Source: Caldilineaceae bacterium (GTDB lineage: Bacteria; Chloroflexota; Anaerolineae; Caldilineales; Caldilineaceae). From it: a stretch of DNA of 64,000 nucleotides. The notes under the pieces were generated by a model. It had not been told where the DNA came from. It did no database searches and worked only from the letters and a program-made list of their open reading frames with translations. Position numbers and translations under genes: made by a program. Position 1 is the stretch's first letter, and every line of letters begins with the position of its first letter. The stretch spans positions 62,001-126,000 of the forward strand of contig WTGY01000110.1 of assembly GCA_011523365.1 (NCBI GenBank). The letters run 5' to 3'. Below, one piece after another: positions 37,325 to 47,205 of this stretch.

Positions 37325-39616
37325 GTGATCTCAGGGATTTTCTATTGGTTGGACAAGGAGAAGGGGCTGGTCGGCATCCTGCTCGTTGCTTTTTTCGTTA
37401 CCGGCTTGGCCTATAGCCTCGTCGTTCCAGCGTTTGAGACACCCGATGAAATCTATCACTACGCTTTTGCCCGGCACTTGGCGGCGGGGAACGGCCTTCC
37501 CGTGCAGGGACCAGAAAAGACCGGGCCATGGGAGCAGGAAGGGAGTCAGCCTCCACTGTATTACGGATTGGTAGCACTGGCGACGGCAGGCATCGATCAG
37601 GGCGGCCTCGACAGTTTCGCAGTACAGAATCCCAGAGCCAATTTGGGCGACCCTCATCAGCCGGGCAACAAGAACTTCATGCTTTACAGTGCGCAAAAAA
37701 GACCGCTGGTTGGCGTAAACCTAGCCCTGCACGTCGGCCGCTGGATCTCCCTGGTTCTTGGCACGTTGACAGTCTTGCTTACCTACCTACTTGCACGCCT
37801 CGCCTTTCCCGGTGACAGTTGGTCCCGCCTCCTGGCAACGGCCCTGGTGGCGACAGTTCCCCAGTTCACCTTTATCAGCGCAAGCCTTTCCAACGACAGT
37901 CTGATCACTGTTGTCAGCGCCGCCACGCTGGTCAGTATGGCCGCGCTGGGCGGGCGCGCCTCGAGAAAGGGAATCCTCTGGTGGGAATGGATTGGACTCG
38001 GTCTGCTGCTAGGTCTGGGCGCGTTGAGTAAACTCCAAGGGCTGGGGCTGCTGCCACTAGCCGCCTATACTTTCACCCTGTATGCGAGAAGGCGGAAGGC
38101 TTGGGGCACTCTACTTCAGGCAGCTCTTTGGGTCGGGGGTATCGTTCTGATCATTGCTGGGTGGTGGTACATACGCAACATGCTACTTTACGGCGATCCG
38201 TTCGGCACCGTCAATCTGCTCAGCGTAACCGGCCAGCGCGTGGAGCCACTGACGCTCTCGAGACTACATGGAGAACTGCGCGGCCTGCAGATGTCCTTCT
38301 GGGGTCTTTTCGGGTGGTTCAGCGTTCTCCTGCCTTCGTGGACCTATACGCTCTTCGAGTTGCTGACGGCGCTGGCCGTAACGGGCGCCGTGATTGTCTG
38401 GATACGTTCTTTGAGGACTTTCCTCGAGTCGACCGCGCGAAGGGAACAGCTTGTAGGCCCAGTCGGCATCTCGTCGATGTGGGCTCTCATTTCCCTCTTG
38501 CTCTTAGCGTACTGGATTTCCGTGGCACAAGGTTCACAGGGGAGGCTCTTGTTCCCGGCCATCAGCGCGCTGGCGGTGGTGGCCGTCTTCGGTCTCCGCT
38601 TCTGGGCCGGGCTTCTTCCGCGCGGGGTCCGTGTTGGGGTAGGGGCGGTAGTGCCTCTGGGGCTGTGGTCCTGTTCTCTCTATGCTCTGGCTGTACTATT
38701 GCCCGGCTCGTACGGACTGGATGCGACTGCCAACGTTGTAAGAGAAGTGCCACCAGATGCTACGCCAGTCGGGAAGGTCTACGGCGACGGGGTAGAGCTG
38801 GTGGCTGCCCGTCTGCCGGACTCCAAGGCTTTTGCCGGAGACGCTGTGCCGGTGACTCTATTCTTCCGTGCCTCCCAGGTACAGAAGATAGACCATGAAC
38901 TGTTTCTTCATCTTCTGGATGCGGATGGCAGGCAGATAGGGAACGTGACAACGCATCCCGGCTGGGGCACTCGTCCGTTGACGCTGTGGCAGCCGGGTGT
39001 TTTGTACGAGGACTCATACCGGATTCCCCTTCAACGCAACCTGCCCAAAGTCGCCAGGATGTACGTCGGTTTTGTCGATCCGACCTCCACCGCCCTGGAG
39101 AATGAGGGTTTATTGCCGGTCGAAGGCGGGGGGCCAAGGATTGAGAGCCGAGTCATCTGGACGCATTATCAACAGCTGGAACCGCTGGCCGTCCGATACG
39201 ATAGCGGCATCTCTTTGGTGGGCGTCGCGGTGGGACAGGGAGAAGTCCAGTTTGCGACGATTGAAGAGATCAGTGTCCCGAAGGATCGTTCCATGTGGGT
39301 CGCGCTACGGTGGCAGGATCCGATCGATTCAGAGACTACTTACGCAACGTCGCTCCGATTCTATGCAGAGGAATCAAAGGGAAGCTGGGTCTTCCAGGAG
39401 GATACTGATTTGTGGAAGACTGCCGGGGCCACCAGTGGAGAATCGGCACTTCAGGCTACAATCGATACTCTCGTTCGCCTGGATTTCCCACCTGAAATGC
39501 CTGCAGGTGAGTACGAACTGCGCCTACTATTGTACGATGCTGTTACCTTGCAGACCGTTGTTCAAGACGGAACATGGGAGCCCGAGCTGATCCTGGCACG
39601 GCTAAAGGTGGACTGA
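37325..39616 (+). CDS. polytopic membrane protein, GT39/GT83-like
   Basis: 763 residues. GTG 37325 starts a short cytoplasmic tip, then VVPAFETPDEIYHYAFARHL, with the DE pair expected in the first external loop of GT39/GT83 transferases, QPPLYYGLVALAT and about 11 helices up to residue 470. The C-terminal 290 residues carry two beta-sandwich-like domains (HELFLHLLDADGRQIGNVT; EYELRLLLYDAVTL), as in the two neighbouring proteins. The 203-base gap after the 1542-residue gene has no clear terminator. Donor and acceptor unknown. Confidence 0.75.
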   Translation: MISGIFYWLDKEKGLVGILLVAFFVTGLAYSLVVPAFETPDEIYHYAFARHLAAGNGLPVQGPEKTGPWEQEGSQPPLYYGLVALATAGIDQGGLDSFAVQNPRANLGDPHQPGNKNFMLYSAQKRPLVGVNLALHVGRWISLVLGTLTVLLTYLLARLAFPGDSWSRLLATALVATVPQFTFISASLSNDSLITVVSAATLVSMAALGGRASRKGILWWEWIGLGLLLGLGALSKLQGLGLLPLAAYTFTLYARRRKAWGTLLQAALWVGGIVLIIAGWWYIRNMLLYGDPFGTVNLLSVTGQRVEPLTLSRLHGELRGLQMSFWGLFGWFSVLLPSWTYTLFELLTALAVTGAVIVWIRSLRTFLESTARREQLVGPVGISSMWALISLLLLAYWISVAQGSQGRLLFPAISALAVVAVFGLRFWAGLLPRGVRVGVGAVVPLGLWSCSLYALAVLLPGSYGLDATANVVREVPPDATPVGKVYGDGVELVAARLPDSKAFAGDAVPVTLFFRASQVQKIDHELFLHLLDADGRQIGNVTTHPGWGTRPLTLWQPGVLYEDSYRIPLQRNLPKVARMYVGFVDPTSTALENEGLLPVEGGGPRIESRVIWTHYQQLEPLAVRYDSGISLVGVAVGQGEVQFATIEEISVPKDRSMWVALRWQDPIDSETTYATSLRFYAEESKGSWVFQEDTDLWKTAGATSGESALQATIDTLVRLDFPPEMPAGEYELRLLLYDAVTLQTVVQDGTWEPELILARLKVD

Positions 39617-39670
39617 CAAGGTGGAGGCCGGATTTTTCGTATGCCTTGAAGATGGCGAGCCAGAGGACTG

Positions 39671-40843
39671 CTAATTCGAGATGGCAGCCAGCCGCTTACC
39701 CGCTTCATGAAGTGTTTCGATGCGCTTGGCAAAGGCAAAGCGCACGATGCCTTCGCCGTACTTTTCCCTGTCCTTTGTATAGAAGTTGATCCCGGCCACT
39801 GAGGCCACGCCGATCTCCGTTGTCAACCAGCGGGCGAAGCGGTGCGAATCCCACTGCGACTGCGGCGCGTCGATGCCGGTGTAGTCGGCCATGGTGTAGT
39901 AGGAGCCCTCAGGCCGTACTGCGCGAAAGCCTGCAGACTGCAGCATCTCCAACATTACTTCGCGGCGTTCGCCGTATTCCTCGCGCATCTGTTGCCAGTA
40001 GTCGGCCGGCTGATTCAGGGCCACGGCCGCCGCCGCCTGTAAGGGCGTCGGGGCGCAGATGGTCGAGTAGTCATGCACGGCGCGGATGGCTGAAGCCAGA
40101 GGTTCGCGTGCGATGACGTAGCCCAATCGCCAGCCGGTGACGGCGAAGCTCTTGCCCAGGCCGCCCACAGTAACTGTACGCTCAACGAGGCCGTCAAGAC
40201 TGCCTGGCGAGACGTGCTCTCGTCCGTCGTAGAGGATGCGGTCGTAGATTTCGTCGGTGATCAGGATGAGATTGTGCCTGTTCATGAATTCAGCAAGCAC
40301 CTGGATTTCACCGCTATCAAAGACGCGTCCAGTCGGATTGTGGGGGGTATTGAGAAGCAAGGCCCGCGTCCGGTCGGTCACCGCCGCCTCCAGTCTGTCG
40401 GCGTCGATTCGGTAGTCCGGCGCCTCCAGAACGACGGGGACGGCGCTGGCGTCGGCCAGCAGCGCCGAGGGGCGGAAGTTTTCGTGTCCCGGCTCGAGAA
40501 TGATCAGTTCGTCACCTGGATCGAGCAGGGCAAGGAGGGATGAGGTAATACCTTCGGTGACACCGCAGACGACACAGAGGTGAACATCGGGATCGACGGT
40601 CCAGCCCAGTTGCGAGGTGTACTGTTCAGCCAAGGCCTGGCGCAAGGGTGGATAGCCCCAGGTGACCGTGTACTGATTGGCCTCCCCGCGAATTGCCTCG
40701 ACGGCGGCATTCACTATTGCTTCCGGCGGGTCGAAGTCCGGAAAACCCTGGCTCAGGTTTACCGCGTTGTGTTGCATGGCCAGCCGGGTCATCTCCCGGA
40801 TCATCGACTGATTGAAGTTTGTTGTGCGCGTAGCTGGGTACAA
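39671..40843 (-). CDS. pyridoxal-phosphate aminotransferase class I/II
   Basis: 390 residues from TTG 40843 with GAGG seven bases before. Landmarks: LSQGFPDFDPPEAI, NTPHNPTGRVFD, the aspartate-tyrosine segment ITDEIYDRI and the PLP lysine in GGLGKSFAVTGWRLG. Closest to methionine or aspartate aminotransferase-like (MetC/YbdL type) members; the substrate cannot be fixed. Divergent from the sugar transporter operon, with the promoter of that operon in between. Confidence 0.9.
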   Translation of the reverse strand: MYPATRTTNFNQSMIREMTRLAMQHNAVNLSQGFPDFDPPEAIVNAAVEAIRGEANQYTVTWGYPPLRQALAEQYTSQLGWTVDPDVHLCVVCGVTEGITSSLLALLDPGDELIILEPGHENFRPSALLADASAVPVVLEAPDYRIDADRLEAAVTDRTRALLLNTPHNPTGRVFDSGEIQVLAEFMNRHNLILITDEIYDRILYDGREHVSPGSLDGLVERTVTVGGLGKSFAVTGWRLGYVIAREPLASAIRAVHDYSTICAPTPLQAAAAVALNQPADYWQQMREEYGERREVMLEMLQSAGFRAVRPEGSYYTMADYTGIDAPQSQWDSHRFARWLTTEIGVASVAGINFYTKDREKYGEGIVRFAFAKRIETLHEAGKRLAAISN

Positions 40844-41059
40844 GGCGTGCCTCGCAATTCGTGTGCAAGGGAAATCCGCGAAACGCGGGAATTCTACTCG
40901 AAACCTCCGTTACTGGCAACGCGGAGGGGCGCGAGGTGTCACAAAAAGGAAGAAACGTGCATAGGGAGACGCTTGAACGGCATTGGGGCGGGAGGGCGGA
41001 CTCCTCGAGATCCCGGGCACAGAGAGGGAAATCGGAGTGGCTTGCGGAAGGGAAAATGC

Positions 41060-41088
41060 TTGACTTTCTTTAGCGACTATAGTATCTT
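41060..41088 (+). promoter_or_regulatory. promoter for the sugar ABC operon
   Basis: TTGACT (41060-41065), 17-base spacer, TATCTT (41083-41088), about 95 bases upstream of the first permease. The rest of 40844-41180 shows no supported gene. Confidence 0.55.
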
Positions 41089-41180
41089 CCCGTGCAATGT
41101 CCTCCAGTATCGCCTTGGAGCCGAGTGTAGATCAGTGCTTCGGCGAGTCTCTGAAATTCTGAACTGAATCGGATAGGGGC

Positions 41181-42128
41181 ATGGCGACTCTTCAAGAACA
41201 AATCGCCACAACTTCGGCGCGAAAACAAAGACCGTGGTTTTATCTTAATGGTGAGGAGCGGCTAGCGTGGCTGTTGGTGCTTCCCTGGATCATTGGATTC
41301 CTCGCGTTCCAGCTTGGGCCCATGCTGGCCTCTTTGGGGCTCTCCTTGACCGAGTGGCGCATGTTTACACCGCCAAAGTTCATCGGCTTGGCGAACTACG
41401 CCGAGATGATTTCAGGGGATCCCCTGGTTTTGCAAGCGTTCAAGGTAACGACTATATACTCGGTTACGTCGGTGCCCCTTCGCATCGCTCTAGGCGTACT
41501 GGTTGCCTTACTCTTAAACGCCAGTGTTCGAGGGCTAGCCTTCATTCGCACGGTATATTACTTGCCGGCGACGGTCAGCGGCGTTGCTGTTGCGATGGTC
41601 TGGTTACTGATTCTGAACGGGGATTTCGGGCTGTTGAACCGTGTGCTCAGTCTGATCGGACTGGAAGGACCTTACTGGTTGACCGATACGCGCACGGTGC
41701 TCGCTTCCTTCGTGTTGATGAGTCTTTGGAGTGTGGGAGCCGGAATTATCATTTACCTGGCCGGTCTACAAGGCGTCCCGAATGAGCTTTACGAGGCCGC
41801 CGAAGTGGACGGCGCGGGTGACTGGGTGAAGTTCTGGAAGATTACACTGCCGATGATCTCACCGGTGCTCTTCTTTCAGTTCGTGATTGGAATGATAGAC
41901 GCGCTGCAGGAGTTTGCCGGACCATTTATCATGACGCAAGGTGGTCCAGGGAACGCCAGCCTGTTTGTCATGCTATACCTGTTCAGGCAGGGCTTCGAGT
42001 TTTTCCAGATGGGCTACGCTTCTGCGCTGGCCTGGATCCTTTTTGTTTACATTATGTTGCTGACCTTGATGATCATTCGTTCTTCGGCCGTGTGGGTCTA
42101 TTACGAAGGCGAAGTTAGGGAAGACTGA
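41181..42128 (+). CDS. sugar ABC transporter permease, MalF/UgpA-like
   Basis: 315 residues, six helices, with the ATPase-docking EAA loop YEAAEVDGAGDWVKFWKITL. First gene of a three-gene carbohydrate uptake unit whose own ATPase is missing; ABC sugar systems of this type (CUT1) often share one MsmX/UgpC-like ATPase encoded elsewhere. The gap to the second permease is three bases, so the two are translated together. Confidence 0.92.
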   Translation: MATLQEQIATTSARKQRPWFYLNGEERLAWLLVLPWIIGFLAFQLGPMLASLGLSLTEWRMFTPPKFIGLANYAEMISGDPLVLQAFKVTTIYSVTSVPLRIALGVLVALLLNASVRGLAFIRTVYYLPATVSGVAVAMVWLLILNGDFGLLNRVLSLIGLEGPYWLTDTRTVLASFVLMSLWSVGAGIIIYLAGLQGVPNELYEAAEVDGAGDWVKFWKITLPMISPVLFFQFVIGMIDALQEFAGPFIMTQGGPGNASLFVMLYLFRQGFEFFQMGYASALAWILFVYIMLLTLMIIRSSAVWVYYEGEVRED

Positions 42129-42131
42129 ACG

Positions 42132-42992
42132 ATGGCTATTCGTACGATAAGCGAGAGCCAGAGCCGGTCCCGGGCCGTCAAGTTGACATTCATCTATTTT
42201 GCTCTTGCAGTGGGCATGGTAATCGTCATCATGCCATTTCTCTGGATGGTATCCACGTCACTGAAGACACCGGCATCGGTGTTCAAGATTCCGACCGTCT
42301 GGATACCCGATCCTGTGGTGTGGGCGAACTACCCCAATGCGATGACAGTATTGCCGTTCTGGCGCTATATTTTCAATACGGCGCAGATCACGTTTCTGGC
42401 AGTCATTGGGGCAACGTTTTCGGGCTCCCTGGCGGCGTTTGCTTTTGCGAGACTGCGTTGGCGGGGACGCAACTTCATGTTTGTGTTGGTACTGGCTACG
42501 CTTATGTTGCCATTTCAGGTCATCATGATTCCCCAGTTCATACTGTTTCGCTCGCTTCAGTGGCTGGACACCTATCTGCCACTGGTTGTTCCGGCCTTTT
42601 TCGGTGGCAGCGCATTCAATATCTTTCTGTTGCGGCAGTACTTCATGACAATTTCGCCGGAGCTGGACGACGCAGCCATCATAGACGGATGCAATCGTTT
42701 CGGAGTGTACTGGCGGATAATCCTTCCTCTGTCCAAGGCCGCGCTGATGACCGTGATCATTTTCATTGTGCAGAATCGCTGGCAGAGTTTTCTGGTGCCG
42801 CTCATCTATCTTTTCGACCAGAAGAAGTACACTCTGGCCCTGGGACTACGGCTTTTCCAAGACCAGTATACAACCGATTGGGAGCTGATGATGGCAGCTG
42901 CCACCGTCAGCATGTTACCGGTTCTGCTTGTTTTCTATTTTGGGCAACGTTACTTTATCCAAGGTGTCGTGTTTACGGGTGTGAAGGGTTAG
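42132..42992 (+). CDS. sugar ABC transporter permease, MalG/UgpE-like
   Basis: 286 residues, six helices with the EAA loop LDDAAIIDGCNRFGVYWRII. Pairs with the upstream permease to form the channel. Followed by a 59-base gap and the binding protein gene. No separate promoter is seen between them. Confidence 0.93.
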   Translation: MAIRTISESQSRSRAVKLTFIYFALAVGMVIVIMPFLWMVSTSLKTPASVFKIPTVWIPDPVVWANYPNAMTVLPFWRYIFNTAQITFLAVIGATFSGSLAAFAFARLRWRGRNFMFVLVLATLMLPFQVIMIPQFILFRSLQWLDTYLPLVVPAFFGGSAFNIFLLRQYFMTISPELDDAAIIDGCNRFGVYWRIILPLSKAALMTVIIFIVQNRWQSFLVPLIYLFDQKKYTLALGLRLFQDQYTTDWELMMAAATVSMLPVLLVFYFGQRYFIQGVVFTGVKG

Positions 42993-43051
42993 GATTTGCC
43001 CAGTTTCGCAGCTGTACAAGGCACACCGATCCAAGAAAGGGAGAACTGAGT

Positions 43052-44392
43052 ATGTCGAAACAGATCAGTCGTCGAAGCTTTCTGCGTAGCGCCGGGCTTG
43101 GAACCGGTGCGGCAGCCGTCCTGGCCGCCTGCCAGCCGATGCCGGCAGGGACATCAGACGGGGCAGCCGCGGCACCCGCGGCCGACCCTGTGACGATTAC
43201 GTCGATGACATGGGGTTGGGGCGATCTGATGGATGAGTTGTCAGAGATCCTTGCCGAACAGACCGAAGGTGCGATTATCGTTGAGGGACAGCAACTGGGA
43301 TGGGGCGACTACTGGACCAAGTTGAACACTCTTTACGCGTCCGGTTCGCCGCCTGACTCTGCCTGGACACATACGGCGTGGGTCCGGCCACACGCGGTAC
43401 TCGGCGTGATCGAAGATCTGAATCCCCGCATTGATGCTTCACCCGACTTCCCCGATGACTGGTACAGTTCGGTCTGGGGACTGTTTACGTTTGAAGGTGG
43501 TCAGTATGGCAGCAGCTGGGATGTTGGCGTGCAGGGGATGTGGTACAACCGCAATCTCTACGAGGAGGCGGGGCTGACAGGACCTGGGGTGGGTACGACC
43601 TATGCCGATTTGCTCGAGCATGGTCTCACGTTGACCACAGACCGGGGCGGCAACCATCCCCAGGATGACGGCTTCAGCAAGCGAGAGGTGGCAGTATGGG
43701 GCATGTCAAACATGGTGGACAACTGGGTCAATGAGATTCGACCGCAGGCTGTTGCCTGGGGCACGGACATCTTCAACGAAGATGAAACAGAGTGCATTGT
43801 AAACTCCGAGGCAACAATGGAGTTTCTCAACTGGTATCTGGAGGCGATTCAGACGCACAACATTCATCCTTCAGCCGACCTTATCGAGGGACTGGGCAAT
43901 CTGTTTGTTTCGGGCAGCTCCGCCCTGATTTCGACGTTTCCGGGCATCATAGACCAGTTCGACGGCTCCTTTGTGTGGGAGATCTCGCCCTACCCGATGG
44001 GGGGTGCAAACGGAGTGCACACGTTGAATGTGGGCGGTTCAGCGTTTTCTATTCCGAGTGAAAGCCCGCACCCTGAAGAAGCGTGGCAGTGGGTGAAGTT
44101 CAATGCCTCAGACCTTGCTCACCAACACTGGGCACAGAGAGGCATCATTAACGCGCGCCGCTCTACATCCAAGTACGTGTTGGAACAGATCGATGTTCCG
44201 GACACGTTCGAGGAATTCTACATGGACCGAATCGATGAATTTGGTGTGCCGGTGTGGCAGCACAAGAACCGTGCGCAGATCAACACGGCGCTTACCTCCG
44301 CATTTGAGCTAGTCTGGCTTGGCGACCGCACGGTGGAAGATGCCGCCAATGCAGTCAAGGAAGAGGTAGATGAGTTCCTGGCAGACGCCTAG
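43052..44392 (+). CDS. sugar-binding protein, Tat-exported lipoprotein
   Basis: 446 residues. The N-terminus has a twin-arginine signal (SRRSFLRSAGLGTG) merged with a lipobox LAAC, so it is exported folded through Tat and lipid-anchored. The rest is an extracellular solute-binding fold of the carbohydrate (CUT1) type, with tryptophan-rich segments such as GQQLGWGDYWTK. Start at ATG 43052 with AAAGGGAG before it; the longer frame from 42320 overlaps the permease and is a shadow. Ligand unknown; a sulfatase follows, so sulfated glycans are possible. Confidence 0.92.
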   Translation: MSKQISRRSFLRSAGLGTGAAAVLAACQPMPAGTSDGAAAAPAADPVTITSMTWGWGDLMDELSEILAEQTEGAIIVEGQQLGWGDYWTKLNTLYASGSPPDSAWTHTAWVRPHAVLGVIEDLNPRIDASPDFPDDWYSSVWGLFTFEGGQYGSSWDVGVQGMWYNRNLYEEAGLTGPGVGTTYADLLEHGLTLTTDRGGNHPQDDGFSKREVAVWGMSNMVDNWVNEIRPQAVAWGTDIFNEDETECIVNSEATMEFLNWYLEAIQTHNIHPSADLIEGLGNLFVSGSSALISTFPGIIDQFDGSFVWEISPYPMGGANGVHTLNVGGSAFSIPSESPHPEEAWQWVKFNASDLAHQHWAQRGIINARRSTSKYVLEQIDVPDTFEEFYMDRIDEFGVPVWQHKNRAQINTALTSAFELVWLGDRTVEDAANAVKEEVDEFLADA

Positions 44393-44511
44393 AGCCTGAC
44401 GGGATTACAGCTCCTTGCAGGAGTGGACAGCTGATCACAACAGTTCCCCCAGGGCTTGGTCCAGGCTCCTTGAACCACTGAGAATGCCTCGCCGTCGACA
44501 GTAAATCGCTT

Positions 44512-44551
44512 CACCCCCTTGCAGAGGCTCTTGCTAGGGGGTGTTTTTCTT
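44512..44551 (+). terminator. terminator between the sugar ABC operon and the sulfatase
   Basis: CACCCCCT (44512-44519) pairs with AGGGGGTG (44536-44543), then TTTTTCTT. It lies just 20 bases before the sulfatase start, so it could also act as an attenuator for that gene. Confidence 0.75.
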
Positions 44552-44570
44552 CCTAAAGAGAGGCTCACCT

Positions 44571-45983
44571 ATGACCGAAAGCCTTCGCCCCAATTTCCTG
44601 CTGATCATGGCGGATGACCATGCCCCGGCTGCGTTTTCAACCTACGGGAGCAGACTGAACAGAACGCCGAACCTGGACCGGATTGCCGCGGAAGGGCTGC
44701 GGTTGGACCGCTGCTTCTGTACAAATGCGATCTGTACGCCGGCGCGGGCGTCGGTACATACCGGGAAGTATAGCCATTCGACCGGAATCAAGACGCTCAA
44801 CGACGTCATTGATCAGACTGAGGAGACTACGCTGGGGATGCTTCTGCACGAGGCAGGCTATCAGACTGCATTTGTCGGCAAGTGGCATCTTGGGCACGGT
44901 GGGAACAGCGACCCGGCGGGTTACGATTTCTGGAGCGTTCTGCCTGGGCAGGGGCGGTACTATGACCCTGAGATGACGGAGATGGGTGAGCCGGTTGTCG
45001 AAAAGGGATATGTGACGGACGTGCTGACGGATAAGGCGTTGAGCTGGCTGTCGCAGCGGGACAAGGATCGACCATTCTTCCTGGTTTGCGCGCACAAGGC
45101 GCCACACGATCCTTTCCAGCCCAATCCCAAGCATGTGGGACTCTTCGCTGACCATCCGATACCCGAGCCCGCCACTTTTCACGACGACTACCGGAATCGA
45201 GCGGCCGCGGCCCGTATGGCGACCGAACAGGTGGCGTTGATGCATCTGAAGAACCATGTGCCCGATGCGGTCCCTCAAGGGCTGTCTACTGAGGAGCAGA
45301 AGGCGTGGAACTACCAGAGCTACATGCGCAACTACCTTCGTTGCGTCGCCTCTATCGACGAGAATGTGGGCCGGTTGCTGGACTTCCTGAACGATGAACA
45401 GATCGCCGAGGACACTGTCGTCATTTACAGTTCGGACCATGGCTTCTTCCTGGGGGACCACGGCTGGTATGACAAGCGATTCATGTACGAAGAGTCGATC
45501 CGCATTCCCTTTCTGATGCGCTACCCACGGGGGGTCCAGGCTGGTGTGACCAGCGAACGGATTGCGCTAAACGTAGATTTTGCGCCGACCATTCTGGACT
45601 ATGCAGGTGTTCCGGAACCGCAAGATATGCAGGGACGAAGTATTCGCCCGCTCGCGGAAGGCAGAACGCCGTCCGACTGGCGCCGTTCGATGTACTATCG
45701 GTATTGGATGCACCTGGCACACTTCAATATTCCAGCCCATTATGGCATTCGCACCGAGCGCTACAAGCTGATCTACTATTACGGTGAGGCTCTTGGCAGT
45801 GCGGGCGCCATAGACGAGCCTACAGAGCCGGAGTGGGAGCTTTTTGACCTCGAAAACGATCCGAGGGAGATGCATAACATCTATCACGAACCGGGCAACG
45901 CCGGCCTGGTCAATGAACTCAAGCTAGAACTTGAGCAGTTGCAGAGGGAGTTGGGAGACCGGCCGTGTGACAGAGGTCCTTAG
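44571..45983 (+). CDS. sulfatase (formylglycine-dependent arylsulfatase family)
   Basis: 470 residues from ATG 44571, with AAAGAGAGG before it. The metal-binding NFLLIMADDHAP at the start, the modification motif CTPARASVHTGKYSH with C55 as the residue turned into formylglycine, and SSDHGFFLGDHGWYDK later are all standard for cysteine-type sulfatases. No signal peptide is apparent, so a cytoplasmic or anchored location is possible. Needs a formylglycine-generating enzyme, not found here. With the transporter just upstream it suggests use of a sulfated sugar. Confidence 0.93.
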   Translation: MTESLRPNFLLIMADDHAPAAFSTYGSRLNRTPNLDRIAAEGLRLDRCFCTNAICTPARASVHTGKYSHSTGIKTLNDVIDQTEETTLGMLLHEAGYQTAFVGKWHLGHGGNSDPAGYDFWSVLPGQGRYYDPEMTEMGEPVVEKGYVTDVLTDKALSWLSQRDKDRPFFLVCAHKAPHDPFQPNPKHVGLFADHPIPEPATFHDDYRNRAAAARMATEQVALMHLKNHVPDAVPQGLSTEEQKAWNYQSYMRNYLRCVASIDENVGRLLDFLNDEQIAEDTVVIYSSDHGFFLGDHGWYDKRFMYEESIRIPFLMRYPRGVQAGVTSERIALNVDFAPTILDYAGVPEPQDMQGRSIRPLAEGRTPSDWRRSMYYRYWMHLAHFNIPAHYGIRTERYKLIYYYGEALGSAGAIDEPTEPEWELFDLENDPREMHNIYHEPGNAGLVNELKLELEQLQRELGDRPCDRGP

Positions 45984-46112
45984 TTCCCGCGCAGTCGGAC
46001 GGTCGCCAGGAGTAGGAACTACGAGGGCGCCCAAAAGGGGGGCACCTACGGGGGATGGTCGGGGTGGAGGGAAATCTCAAAGGGCCCTGGAAACCCAGCT
46101 TTGCCCAACAGA

Positions 46113-47069
46113 TCATTCTGGAAGCGAATTCTTGAGATGGAGGAGCTCTACAAGGCCGGTATCGCGTATGCGGGCGAGTTGAGCCTGTGAACTTCCCGCT
46201 GTTGCTTCTTCCACTTCGTTGACTAACTTGGTGATCAGTTCTTCGGTCAGGCTTGGCTCACCCAGGGTTTGCCAGCGGGCCTCCTGTGACCGCCCCAGAT
46301 GATGCATGTAATGGGCGAACCCTTCGTCGCCTCCAGCCAGGTGGTATGTAGTAAACGGGCCTTGTAAGGCCCAGCGCAGGCCCGGGCCCTGCGTGATGAC
46401 CTCGTCGATGTCCTCGACGGTTGTGAAGCCCTCGGCGACCAGATGGACCGCCTCTCGGAAAAGAGCCGATGCGAGCCGGTTGGCAATGTGGCCGTAGGCC
46501 TCTCTTTTCATTCGCACCGGCGCCTTGCCGATTGCTCGGTAGAACCCCATTGCCCAATCCAATACTTCGGGCGCGGTCTGCGCGCCGCCGGAAACTTCCA
46601 CCAGGGGAATCAGATGGGGTGGGTTGAAGGGGTGGCCTACCAGCAGGCGTTCTGGATGCCTGGCACCGGCCTGGATGTCGGAGGGGATCAGGGCGGTGGC
46701 ACTGCTGCTGACGATTACCTGTTGACCGATTACCGTTTCGAGTCGTTGAAAGGTCTCGCGCTTTGTTTCAAGGCGTTCGGGGACATTTTCCTGCACGAAT
46801 TGGACGGCGGCCAGGTCATCATTGATGTGGGCTGAAAATCGCAGACGGCGCTGGTCGACGGCGTGGGCCAGACCAATGCTTTCCAGGGCTTGCGTCATGC
46901 CGTCGATGGCGCGACGAAGATCCGTTTCCTCGCGGACGGGGTCGACCGCGACTACGTGCAGGCCGTTGGCCAGAAAGCAGGCTGCCCAGCTTGCCCCGAT
47001 CGTCCCGGCGCCGATGACTGCGACTGTATGGAGACGGTCCATCGGAAAGGGCTCTGCAGAAAGATACAT
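46113..47069 (-). CDS. 3-hydroxyacyl-CoA dehydrogenase family enzyme (carnitine or gulonate dehydrogenase-like)
   Basis: 318 residues. NAD-binding VAVIGAGTIGASWAACFLA, then the catalytic region with HPFNPPHLIPLVEVSGG and the helical C-terminal domain. The length and one-domain form match L-carnitine dehydrogenase and L-gulonate 3-dehydrogenase better than a fatty acid beta-oxidation enzyme. Start ATG 47069, with Met at residue 10 as an alternative. Convergent with the sulfatase and preceded on the same strand by an aminotransferase. Confidence 0.87.
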   Translation of the reverse strand: MYLSAEPFPMDRLHTVAVIGAGTIGASWAACFLANGLHVVAVDPVREETDLRRAIDGMTQALESIGLAHAVDQRRLRFSAHINDDLAAVQFVQENVPERLETKRETFQRLETVIGQQVIVSSSATALIPSDIQAGARHPERLLVGHPFNPPHLIPLVEVSGGAQTAPEVLDWAMGFYRAIGKAPVRMKREAYGHIANRLASALFREAVHLVAEGFTTVEDIDEVITQGPGLRWALQGPFTTYHLAGGDEGFAHYMHHLGRSQEARWQTLGEPSLTEELITKLVNEVEEATAGSSQAQLARIRDTGLVELLHLKNSLPE

Positions 47070-47205
47070 ATGAGATTCTCTCTTCTTTGTAGCCTCTACA
47101 ACCGGTGCGGGGATCGCACCGGATGAAGACTCTGGATGACTATGCGCAATTTGTGGTGGACCGGGTGAAGCTGTATTGGGGACATTCTTGAGGAATCGGA
47201 GCGGG

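Noticed and set aside
38101..38898. Plus-strand frame of 265 codons
   Set aside because: Alternative frame inside the 763-residue membrane protein.
41078..41083. TATAGT as the -10 box of the sugar operon
   Set aside because: Only 12 bases from TTGACT; TATCTT at 41083-41088 gives the 17-base spacing.
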